The translations under genes and the position numbers were made by a program. The notes under the pieces are model-generated. The model was not told the origin of the DNA. It did no database searches and worked only from the letters and a program-made list of their open reading frames with translations. This document shows, piece by piece, positions 1 through 5,455 of a stretch of DNA of 5,935 nucleotides; positions within the stretch are counted from its first letter, which is position 1; the number at the start of each line of letters is the position of its first letter. The DNA lies in the NCBI GenBank assembly GCA_018302185.1, contig JAGVZX010000145.1, positions 1 to 5,935 of the forward strand, written 5' to 3'. The stretch comes from Candidatus Woesearchaeota archaeon (GTDB lineage Archaea; Nanobdellota; Nanobdellia; Woesearchaeales; UBA10200).

Positions 1-432
1 CAATCCAGTGTTTATGCCACGCTTTCTGAAAAGGTCTCCTAATTTATACCCACCAGAGTCCTTTAATCCATGCCCCTCTTTTGTCTGCCCCATCAGTTCT
101 TCCTTATCAAGGAAAGCGATAGCCAGATCACCCTGATACCTCTGCTGCCTTAATTTTTCTGCAAGATAAAGGAGCTGAGCTACACTTGCAAGATTATCAT
201 TTGCGCCTACTGCTCCCGGCACAGTATCATAATGCGCAGCTAGAAATTTTATGTACCTTGTCCTTGGCTTTTCATCCCTATAAAACCTGCACACTGTGTT
301 CCTGGCATCTCCCTGATTTAAGTTAAATGATTCTATCCCTGCTCTTGCAAGACGTTGCGTAATAAAAGCATATCTGTCTTGTGCTCTGCATAACTCTTCA
401 AGGAGCTTGTAGCTTCTAGGGGGTTCTGACAT
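1..432 (-). CDS. M28-family zinc aminopeptidase, N-terminal part (runs off the window)
   Basis: The frame is open from an ATG at 432 to the window edge (144 codons). It shows the N-terminal half of an M28 metallopeptidase (aminopeptidase or glutaminyl-cyclase-like fold), which removes N-terminal residues from peptides using two zinc ions. Visible motifs: AHYDTVPGAVGANDN (residues 66-80), where H67 and D79 match zinc ligands, and FLDKEEL (107-113), where E111 matches the catalytic base and E112 a further zinc ligand. The later Asp and His ligands would lie beyond the edge. There is no signal peptide or membrane segment, so a cytosolic enzyme is likely. The start is the first ATG, with no Shine-Dalgarno sequence ahead of it; a weak A/T box about 27 nt upstream suggests a leaderless message. 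Family assignment is firm from the motifs; the substrate is unknown. Confidence 0.9.
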   Translation of the reverse strand, partial: MSEPPRSYKLLEELCRAQDRYAFITQRLARAGIESFNLNQGDARNTVCRFYRDEKPRTRYIKFLAAHYDTVPGAVGANDNLASVAQLLYLAEKLRQQRYQGDLAIAFLDKEELMGQTKEGHGLKDSGGYKLGDLFRKRGINTGL

Positions 433-453
433 TTTGGTAATATTAAAAAATGG

Positions 454-464
454 TTTATTTTTAA
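454..464 (-). promoter_or_regulatory. Weak TATA-like box for the M28 peptidase gene
   Basis: Read on the minus strand this is TTAAAAATAAA, centred about 27 nt before the peptidase ATG, the spacing of archaeal leaderless promoters. The surroundings are very AT-rich, so the box could be chance. It is supported mainly by the same spacing at other genes in the window. Confidence 0.35.
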
Positions 465-471
465 TACTATT

Positions 472-486
472 TAGTTAAATTAACTA
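472..486. repeat. Perfect 15-bp palindrome in the divergent promoter (candidate operator)
   Basis: TAGTTAA-A-TTAACTA has two perfect 7-bp arms around one base. It lies between the outward-facing promoter of the peptidase gene and the promoter of the small plus-strand ORF, just outside both TATA-like boxes. This is where archaeal dimeric helix-turn-helix regulators often bind. Its function as an operator is inferred; only the symmetry and position are seen. Confidence 0.4.
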
Positions 487-505
487 TTGCCCCTTTTTTA
501 TTCTC

Positions 506-512
506 TTATATA
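506..512 (+). promoter_or_regulatory. TATA box of the small 58-codon ORF
   Basis: TTATATA is centred 25 nt before the ATG at 534. In archaea transcription starts roughly 25 nt after the box centre, so the transcript would begin at or next to the start codon (leaderless). This helps decide that the plus strand here is the coding one. Confidence 0.55.
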
Positions 513-533
513 GAAATTAACTTGTTATTTTAA

Positions 534-710
534 ATGTTATTGGATAAGATTGCTGAATATGAGCTAAAGCTGCATAGAGACATCCAATTATTTATCTGCA
601 AAGATAAGGAAGAATTGGCAAAGCTTGGCTCTGGATTTGTCAGAAACATTATTAAAGGCAATTTGATTAAGGGAGAGCTAGATTTTATTAAGGTCCGTAT
701 AAAAAAATAA
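534..710 (+). CDS. Small charged hypothetical protein, 58 aa
   Basis: ATG to TAA, encoding a protein that starts MLLDKIAEYELKLH and ends FIKVRIKK. I do not recognise it. It is rich in Lys, Glu, Asp, Leu and Ile, with a heptad-like amphipathic helical first half (residues 4-31), a Gly-Ser-Gly turn at 32-34 and a second Lys-rich, β-prone half. It has one Cys (22), no signal peptide and no membrane segment. Reasons to call it a gene: a good TATA box at leaderless distance, a balanced soluble-protein composition, and a fit to the space between the divergent peptidase gene and the convergent exchanger gene 22 bp away. The opposite strand also has an open frame (530..715), but its Ser/Leu/Asn-rich product looks like an antisense shadow. 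The main doubt is its short length. Confidence 0.5.
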   Translation: MLLDKIAEYELKLHRDIQLFICKDKEELAKLGSGFVRNIIKGNLIKGELDFIKVRIKK

Positions 711-732
711 AACAAGGTGTTATAAGTAAATA

Positions 733-1683
733 TTACCTAAAATAATATATCCTTATCGCAACATATGCTACATAGCTCAACATCAGCGTTACTGCATGCA
801 TTCTCTTAAACTTTCTGTCTTTCCAGAAAAAGAATAGCGCAAGCAACGATACTGCAAACCAATAAGGAATGTCAAACCAGATGATGTCATTGCTGACAGT
901 ATATCCAGATATCATAGCACCTAATCCAAGCATCATCAAAGGATTTGTGATATTGCTTCCAACCAAAACACCCATTGACATGCCAACAGATCTTTTTCTT
1001 ATTGCAATTATTGATGTGGTAAGCTCTGGCAACGCAGTTCCGACTCCTACTAACAATGTCCCTATCAACGTATCCTTAACGTTCCAGATCGCTGCCAAGA
1101 ACTCTCCATTCCTGACGACAATTTCTGCTGAATACAGCAATCCAAATAAGCCTGCTAACAATATTAGGGTAGATGCAAATGGCTTTTTTCCGTGATTATT
1201 ATTTTCTATCTTTCCTACTATATGCTCATCCTTGCTCAGGGTATATAGGTAATAGATATATGCAAAAAACAAGATTGCGCCTTCAGTCCTGCTAAGATAA
1301 TTGTTAAGAGACAATAGCCAGACTCCTATGATCGAAGCCAGCATCACCATATAATCTTTCTTGAGGAATTTTTTTGTGGCATGGATGCGCATGAACATTG
1401 CAACCAAGCCAAGGATAAAAGTGATCTGTATAAGATTTGAGCCTATGTTTGTGCCTACAGCAATGCCAGAAACATCCTCGCCTTTCAGTACTTTCAAGCT
1501 TGCAACTATGTGTGTGCTCATCTCTGCAAGGCTTGTGCCTATAGAAAGGACTGTTAACCCTATAAAAAGCTCAGAGATCTTAAAGTAACGCGCAATGACC
1601 TGGCTTGAGTTGATAACTAGCTCTCCAGTAAGCCAAACGCCAAATATTCCCAACAACAGGTAAATTAATTCGATTTGCATCAT
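733..1683 (-). CDS. CaCA-family cation exchanger (sodium/calcium exchanger-like)
   Basis: A complete integral membrane protein of 316 aa, the usual length for prokaryotic YrbG/NCX-type exchangers, which move Ca2+ or another cation against Na+ or H+. It has about ten hydrophobic segments in two homologous halves. The α1 repeat is residues 37-95, with GTSLAE (49-54) and GTNIGSN (77-83). The α2 repeat is about 205-258, with GVGTALPEL (213-221) and VGSNITN (241-247). E54 and E220 match the two essential ion-binding glutamates. A hydrophilic loop (150-168, including NNNHGKK) separates the halves. Two other ligand positions are unusual: Q86 and N247 stand where the archaeal NCX_Mj has N81 and D240 (alignment from memory), so ion selectivity is uncertain. 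The start is the first of two adjacent ATGs, chosen because a TATA box lies 25 nt upstream; there is no Shine-Dalgarno sequence. Monocistronic by layout. Confidence 0.93.
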   Translation of the reverse strand: MMQIELIYLLLGIFGVWLTGELVINSSQVIARYFKISELFIGLTVLSIGTSLAEMSTHIVASLKVLKGEDVSGIAVGTNIGSNLIQITFILGLVAMFMRIHATKKFLKKDYMVMLASIIGVWLLSLNNYLSRTEGAILFFAYIYYLYTLSKDEHIVGKIENNNHGKKPFASTLILLAGLFGLLYSAEIVVRNGEFLAAIWNVKDTLIGTLLVGVGTALPELTTSIIAIRKRSVGMSMGVLVGSNITNPLMMLGLGAMISGYTVSNDIIWFDIPYWFAVSLLALFFFWKDRKFKRMHAVTLMLSYVAYVAIRIYYFR

Positions 1684-1704
1684 TTAGGTAAGATTATGCT
1701 TAAG

Positions 1705-1710
1705 TATAAA
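1705..1710 (-). promoter_or_regulatory. TATA box of the cation exchanger gene
   Basis: On the minus strand the sequence reads CTTTTTATACTTA; the core TTTATA is centred about 25 nt before the exchanger ATG. This predicts a leaderless message starting at the first of the two ATG codons. Confidence 0.55.
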
Positions 1711-1779
1711 AAGATAGGTGGTTTATGGAAACATGAAGTTACTTCTACAAAGCCATTTTTTAGATGACTCGTAAGTTCT

Positions 1780-1793
1780 GCAACTAATGTTGC
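1780..1793. repeat. Short inverted repeat in the exchanger/symporter intergenic space
   Basis: GCAAC-TAAT-GTTGC forms a 5-bp stem with a 4-base loop. It lies 12 bp beyond the stronger hairpin that follows the symporter gene, and may be part of the same 3' structure. It is short enough to be chance. Confidence 0.25.
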
Positions 1794-1805
1794 TTAGCCA
1801 AAACT

Positions 1806-1823
1806 TTCGGAATGAATTCCGAA
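1806..1823 (-). terminator. Hairpin just after the symporter gene (possible terminator or 3' stem)
   Basis: TTCGGAAT-GA-ATTCCGAA is a perfect 8-bp inverted repeat with a 2-base centre (in RNA, a 6-bp stem with a 6-base loop). It begins 7 bp past the symporter stop codon in the direction of transcription. Only a short TTTT tract follows on the transcribed strand, so it is not a textbook intrinsic terminator; it may instead protect the 3' end of the message. The position argues for a 3' function. Confidence 0.4.
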
Positions 1824-1830
1824 TTTATCT

Positions 1831-2676
1831 TCACACCTTTATCGGCAGCGCGATGAAAGGGATGCCATGCTGGAATAATCTTCTCTCGATGGAAAATACA
1901 GTATAGTTGTGGAGCATCTTTGTAAAGAATGTCTCATTCTCAAACACTACCTGCCCTCCAAAGAACACAGAGTTTGGATATTTGTGCCGTACTAATAGCG
2001 CAATCTTGTTGACCTTATCGACAACATCTGTGCCCATCGATGTCATGCATTCGCTATGATAGCCATGGCCTTTCAGAATCTTTACATATTTTTCAGTTTC
2101 AATCTTGATATGCCTGTTGAGATGAATAACTTCAGCAGTCCCCTTAAATGTTCCAGCATCAATTACACCTACACTGATGAATACAAAATTCTTGAACGTA
2201 TCACCAAAGAGCTTGAATATAGAGGAGACAGCTTCTAATCCAACACCATTATATCCGCTTACAAGCACAACGGCTGTCTTTGCATTCTTATCAACAGCTA
2301 TGACAGGAGCAGTGTTGTGCTGCATAAACATAAAGCATTTCATGCTTTCAGGATCTATTTCCTTCACAAGGAAATCCAGCTTCGCAACCTTTTGCTCAAC
2401 ACGCTTGTAATGCAGTTTTATCAAGCTGACTAAACCAATTACTGTTCCTGTAATTATCAATGTTATCCATGCGCCTTCATTAAATTTGACAATTATGACG
2501 CTTAATAAGATAAATAATGTAATGTGATGAATACGTTGATGCTGTAAAGAACAACAAGCAGAGCTATCGAACCCTGGCTTATAAGCATAAGCGCAATTGC
2601 AGCGATTCCCATCAATAATATCCCTTTCTCTGTCACCAGACGGTCGCTTAAAGTCGAAAAGCTGACGGGCACCCAT
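1831..2676 (-). CDS. KimA-like potassium symporter, C-terminal part in a shifted frame
   Basis: This open frame carries the C-terminal end of the KimA-like symporter. Only the stretch from about position 2520 onward (residue ~53) is homologous to the family; the first ~52 residues are an out-of-frame reading of DNA that encodes TM9-TM10 in the other frame, so its ATG at 2676 is probably not a true start. The real part holds TM11 (LFILLSVIIVKF, ~54-66), TM12 (about 70-85) and a cytosolic α/β domain like the universal-stress-type domain of KimA (about 110-281). That domain contains TAVVLVSGYNGVG (130-142) and ends LHNYTVFSIERRLF...IALPIKV, matching the family's C-terminal pattern. It has no stop codon and no sign of drift, so the break is recent or artificial. 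Frame relative to the upstream part: shifted by 3n+1 missing bases. Confidence 0.75.
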   Translation of the reverse strand: MGARQLFDFKRPSGDRERDIIDGNRCNCAYAYKPGFDSSACCSLQHQRIHHITLFILLSVIIVKFNEGAWITLIITGTVIGLVSLIKLHYKRVEQKVAKLDFLVKEIDPESMKCFMFMQHNTAPVIAVDKNAKTAVVLVSGYNGVGLEAVSSIFKLFGDTFKNFVFISVGVIDAGTFKGTAEVIHLNRHIKIETEKYVKILKGHGYHSECMTSMGTDVVDKVNKIALLVRHKYPNSVFFGGQVVFENETFFTKMLHNYTVFSIERRLFQHGIPFIALPIKV

Positions 2677-3725
2677 TTATCCAATGCCATGTTTCCAAGT
2701 ATCCTTGGGCCATCTAAAAATCCTGTCTGCGCAGCAACAAACAAAAGAGCTGCTTCAGAGATAAGTGTTACCAGAAGAAAATAATACCCAAATGTTCCCC
2801 AGCTGAAAGTGATCTTCTCAAATGCAGCTGCGTTCATTGTCTTTCCAGCAACAGGAGACACTTCATATACAAGATACAGGAACATAAGGCCTAATACCAT
2901 GAATGCAAGAGATGCTGCCATGTATTTGATGGTCTTTTTTGCAGTCTTTACTTTTGGCTCTCTTAATATAGGCATACCGTTGCTGACTGCTTCTATGCCA
3001 GTGAATGTTCCTGCGCCCATGCTGTATGCATGTAAGATAAGCCAGAGAACTCCAAATAATCCCAGCTGCGAGAGTGATGAGCTGAACTCTGTCCCTGTGC
3101 CTTGCACGATGCCAGGAAGATCAGCAAAATGTGTAAGAAACGCATAGCCTATCAAGAATAGGTGTGTGATGACAAACACCATAAAGATCGGAAAAAGAAC
3201 TAATATAGATTCTTTTACTCCCCTTAGATTAAGCAGGATCAGAAGCATGATGCACCCAATGCCAAACGTAATCTTGAGATAATGATATTCTACAGGGATA
3301 AAACTAAATGCAGCATCTGCTCCTGCAGCTATAGAGACAGTGATCGTAAGAACATAATCTATCAATAATGCAGAACCAGACACCATACCGAAGAACGGAG
3401 ATAATAATTTGCTTGCAACAAGATAGCCTCCGCCGCCAGAAGGGAAAACTTCTATCAGTTGAGAGTAGCTTGCACTTATGATGAAGATAGTTACAACAAT
3501 GAACAATGCAACAAAGACAACAAGATAATTATGCCCAGCTAATGCCTTGAACGCTTCCTCTGGACCATATGCAGAAGATGATAATGGGTCTGCGCCTAAG
3601 CCTATCCATGCAAATAAAGCTATCAATGTTAGCTTATGGAATAATGTAGGGTCTGTTGGGTCATGCGCTTTTCCAACGATAAATCGTTTTATGTAATTAA
3701 ATACCGATGGTCTCTTTGTTTGCAT
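2502..3725 (-). CDS. KimA-like potassium/proton symporter (APC superfamily), N-terminal part, frameshifted
   Basis: This part (407 codons) holds TM1 to TM10 of a LeuT-fold APC transporter most like Bacillus subtilis KimA (YdaO), a high-affinity K+/H+ symporter of the plasma membrane. Seen: ADPLSSSAYGPEE (45-57), EVFPSGGGGYLVASK (92-106), GSALLIDYVLTITVSIAAGADA (117-138), LNLRG (165-169) and GTFTGIEAVSNG (239-250). Aligned from memory, the KimA K+-site residues are all kept: D46, Y53, D123, T127, S131, T242, E245 and Y394. This favours potassium over an amino acid as substrate. After VFIT (398-401) the frame leaves the family pattern and stops within six codons; the expected TLSQ-type segment, the loop and the start of TM11 are missing. 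The rest continues in another frame downstream. The start at the first ATG is supported by the family N-terminus. It faces ktrB across a shared promoter region. Confidence 0.85.
   Translation of the reverse strand: MQTKRPSVFNYIKRFIVGKAHDPTDPTLFHKLTLIALFAWIGLGADPLSSSAYGPEEAFKALAGHNYLVVFVALFIVVTIFIISASYSQLIEVFPSGGGGYLVASKLLSPFFGMVSGSALLIDYVLTITVSIAAGADAAFSFIPVEYHYLKITFGIGCIMLLILLNLRGVKESILVLFPIFMVFVITHLFLIGYAFLTHFADLPGIVQGTGTEFSSSLSQLGLFGVLWLILHAYSMGAGTFTGIEAVSNGMPILREPKVKTAKKTIKYMAASLAFMVLGLMFLYLVYEVSPVAGKTMNAAAFEKITFSWGTFGYYFLLVTLISEAALLFVAAQTGFLDGPRILGNMALDKWVPVSFSTLSDRLVTEKGILLMGIAAIALMLISQGSIALLVVLYSINVFITLHYLSY
2510..2530 (-). other. Deletion/frameshift junction inside the KimA-like gene
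   Basis: On the minus strand the junction reads ATC-ACATT-ACATT-ATTTATC, a tandem ACATT. Upstream of it the first frame still follows the family (LYSINVFIT); downstream the second frame follows it (TLFILLSVIIVKFNEG). KimA has roughly 36 residues between the matching points and this gene has about five, so some 90-97 bases (3n+1) are missing. The short repeat suggests slippage or microhomology, either in the cell or in assembly. Confidence 0.7.
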
Positions 3726-3772
3726 AAATAGTCATCTTCTTGTTAGTACGGCAAATTTACGAGTATAGCAAA

Positions 3773-3781
3773 TATTTAAAA
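3773..3781 (-). promoter_or_regulatory. TATA box for the KimA-like gene
   Basis: The minus-strand sequence TTTTAAATA is a close match to the archaeal box. A start about 26 nt downstream would leave a leader of roughly 25 nt before the ATG at 3725, so unlike several neighbours this gene would not be leaderless. No Shine-Dalgarno match is evident in that leader. It contains an ATG at 3735 opening a 12-codon frame (3697..3735) that overlaps the gene start. Confidence 0.45.
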
Positions 3782-3821
3782 CTGATGATTCTCACACTCT
3801 GCATATTCTTTCAATGGCTAG

Positions 3822-3829
3822 TTTAAATA
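3822..3829 (+). promoter_or_regulatory. Upstream TATA-like box of ktrB
   Basis: TTTAAATA lies 48 bp before a second, better placed box. It could drive a longer ktrB transcript starting near 3852, or be a chance match in AT-rich DNA. No gene other than ktrB follows on this strand. Confidence 0.3.
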
Positions 3830-3869
3830 CATTTCTGTTTTTGAGAAGAGCATACCAAAAATCAGCAAG

Positions 3870-3878
3870 CTTTAAATA
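3870..3878 (+). promoter_or_regulatory. Main TATA box of ktrB
   Basis: CTTTAAATA predicts a start near 3900 and so a leader of about 34 nt. GGATGAG (3917-3923), a weak Shine-Dalgarno-like stretch, falls 10 nt before the ktrB ATG and would be inside that leader. Three very short frames beginning with ATG at 3903, 3919 and 3924 lie in the leader, the last overlapping the ktrB start. Confidence 0.5.
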
Positions 3879-3933
3879 GTGTCTCTTGATTTATTGAGGA
3901 TTATGAATTTTTAATAGGATGAGATGAACCTTA

Positions 3934-5346
3934 ATGAAGCCATTGATTGTGCAGCTTGAGAAGGGAAATATTTTAAGGCAGATAAACCCATTGAAGAGGG
4001 AATTTTCTCCGATCCAGCTTGTAGTGATGAGCTATCTTATCATTATTTTGTTGGGAGCAATTTTGCTTGCAATGCCTTTTTCTTCTCGCTCTGGGCAAAG
4101 CACAGATGCTGTTGATTCAATATTCACGTCAACAAGTGCAGTTGCTGTCACTGGCTTGGTCGTTAAAGACACAGCTACTTATTGGTCGCCTATTGGGCAG
4201 GTAATCATCCTGCTATTGATACAGATAGGCGGATTAGGCTATATAACCATATTCACTTTCTTTCTGCTTGTCTTCCAGCGCAAAGTTACTTTAAAACAGG
4301 AGATTATGCTAAAAGAGACATTAAATAATCCGACTATAAGGGAAATCCTTAAGCTTTCACGGCACGTATTTTATTTTGTGGTCATTTTTGAAGGAGTAGG
4401 CGCACTAATTTTATTTTTGAGGTTCTTAAATCCTCTCGATTACTATAATATTACGCTTGAGAAGATAGGAATTTCAGCATGGCATGGAGTGTTCAGCGCA
4501 GTAAGCGCATTCAACAATGCAGGATTTGACCTGATGGGCAATTTCAAAAGTTTTACTGAATATGTAAGCGATCCTGTTATCACTCTTACTATTACAAGCT
4601 TGATAATTCTTGGAGGAATAGGGTTTTCAGTGTTAAGCAACATGTACAAGACATTCCGAGGCAAAGACCCAAAATTAAGCTATCATTCAAAGATTGCTAT
4701 TGCAACTACAATTTTTCTGATTGTTTCTGGAACATTGCTTGTCTTTATTTTAGAATATGACAATCCAAAAACTCTTGCACCGTTGGACTTTTCAAGCAAG
4801 ATCTTGGCTTCTTACTTCCAGTCAGTCACTGCAAGAACTGCTGGCTTTAATACGATTGCGACAGGAGCATTGACAAATGCTACTCTCTTGTTTATAATCG
4901 CATTGATGTTTATAGGGGCTTCTCCTGGCGGTACTGGAGGAGGAATAAAGACAACAACAGCTACAGCTATTTTCTATTATATCAAATCCATGATCAACAG
5001 GAAAAATACTGTAGAGATAGGTAACAGAAGGATACCGTATGATGCAGTCAATAAGTCAGTCACTATACTTGTCATCAGCATAACTTTCATATTTTTTATG
5101 ACGCTTATTGTTTCATCGATTGAGCCCTTTGCTTTCGTCAGGGTTTTGTTTGAAGTTGTCTCTGCGTATGGCACTGTAGGATTATCTACAGGCATCACCC
5201 CATTTTTATCCCCTATCTCAAAACTGCTGATAGCATTTACGATGTATGCAGGCAGAGTAGGAATATTGACTATCATACTGATATTTTCCATGCAGTTAAG
5301 GAGAGGAAAAGTATTATTGCCGACAGAAGAGCTGACAGTTGGATAA
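3934..5346 (+). CDS. ktrB: KtrB/TrkH-type potassium transporter, pore subunit
   Basis: A complete protein of 470 aa, the normal size for KtrB, the K+-conducting membrane subunit that works as a dimer on a ring of RCK proteins. All four pore-loop filter segments are present: SAVAVTGLVV (68-77), AFNNAGFDL (192-200), ARTAGFNTI (300-308) and AYGTVGLSTG (411-420). Each keeps its filter glycine (G74, G197, G304, G416), the pattern of K+-selective members. The Gly-rich intramembrane gating loop is ASPGGTGGGIK (329-339), and AGRVGILT (439-446) carries the conserved gate arginine R441. The C-terminus, LLPTEELTVG, resembles the KtrB tail. The start is the first ATG after an in-frame TGA at 3925 and agrees with the family N-terminus. 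Downstream lies an RCK gene, its expected partner. The shorter size and tail favour KtrB over E. coli-type TrkH. No lesion is visible in this gene. Confidence 0.95.
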   Translation: MKPLIVQLEKGNILRQINPLKREFSPIQLVVMSYLIIILLGAILLAMPFSSRSGQSTDAVDSIFTSTSAVAVTGLVVKDTATYWSPIGQVIILLLIQIGGLGYITIFTFFLLVFQRKVTLKQEIMLKETLNNPTIREILKLSRHVFYFVVIFEGVGALILFLRFLNPLDYYNITLEKIGISAWHGVFSAVSAFNNAGFDLMGNFKSFTEYVSDPVITLTITSLIILGGIGFSVLSNMYKTFRGKDPKLSYHSKIAIATTIFLIVSGTLLVFILEYDNPKTLAPLDFSSKILASYFQSVTARTAGFNTIATGALTNATLLFIIALMFIGASPGGTGGGIKTTTATAIFYYIKSMINRKNTVEIGNRRIPYDAVNKSVTILVISITFIFFMTLIVSSIEPFAFVRVLFEVVSAYGTVGLSTGITPFLSPISKLLIAFTMYAGRVGILTIILIFSMQLRRGKVLLPTEELTVG

Positions 5347-5424
5347 AAAATAAATGGTCAAATAATGATACAACTTAATAAGAGATAAAATAATAGATAC
5401 ATGGAACTAAAAAAAAGCAAAAAG

Positions 5425-5432
5425 ATTAAATA
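5425..5432 (+). promoter_or_regulatory. TATA box of the RCK gene
   Basis: ATTAAATA is centred about 27 nt before the RCK ATG, so the gene can be transcribed apart from ktrB as a leaderless message. GAGGTG (5442-5447), 8 nt before the ATG, is also a good Shine-Dalgarno sequence. That would be useful only on a longer transcript, such as read-through from ktrB 109 bp upstream. Both modes may operate. Confidence 0.5.
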
Positions 5433-5455
5433 CTAACTAATGAGGTGTTATAACT

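Noticed and set aside
530..715. Minus-strand open frame of 61 codons opposite the small ORF
   Set aside because: Its product is rich in Ser, Leu and Asn with no domain pattern, and it has no promoter at the usual spacing. The plus-strand frame has both a TATA box and a normal soluble-protein composition.
869..1195. Plus-strand open frames inside the exchanger gene (869..1195 and 1361..1588)
   Set aside because: They are antisense to a complete, well-conserved membrane protein; such frames are common opposite hydrophobic genes.
1684..1830. Possible small RNA (box C/D type) in the gap after the symporter gene
   Set aside because: The gap has two short inverted repeats but no C or D box pair in proper order, and no promoter facing them other than that of the exchanger.
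2495..2530. Programmed ribosomal frameshifting at the symporter break
   Set aside because: No slippery heptamer is seen, and a frameshift could not supply the ~31 missing residues of a conserved region. The same argument applies to the RCK break.
2056..3147. Plus-strand open frames opposite the KimA-like gene (2056..2238, 2177..2410, 2809..3147)
   Set aside because: All lie opposite conserved coding sequence and show no family motif or promoter.
3726..3933. c-di-AMP (ydaO-type) riboswitch or other structured leader between the divergent transporter genes
   Set aside because: Predicted leaders are only 25-35 nt, and no conserved riboswitch core or strong long stem was seen in the 208-bp gap.
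5401..5436. Eleven-codon frame (MELKKSKKIKY) between ktrB and the RCK gene
   Set aside because: It is lysine-rich by virtue of the A-rich DNA, very short, and overlaps the RCK TATA box; no independent support.
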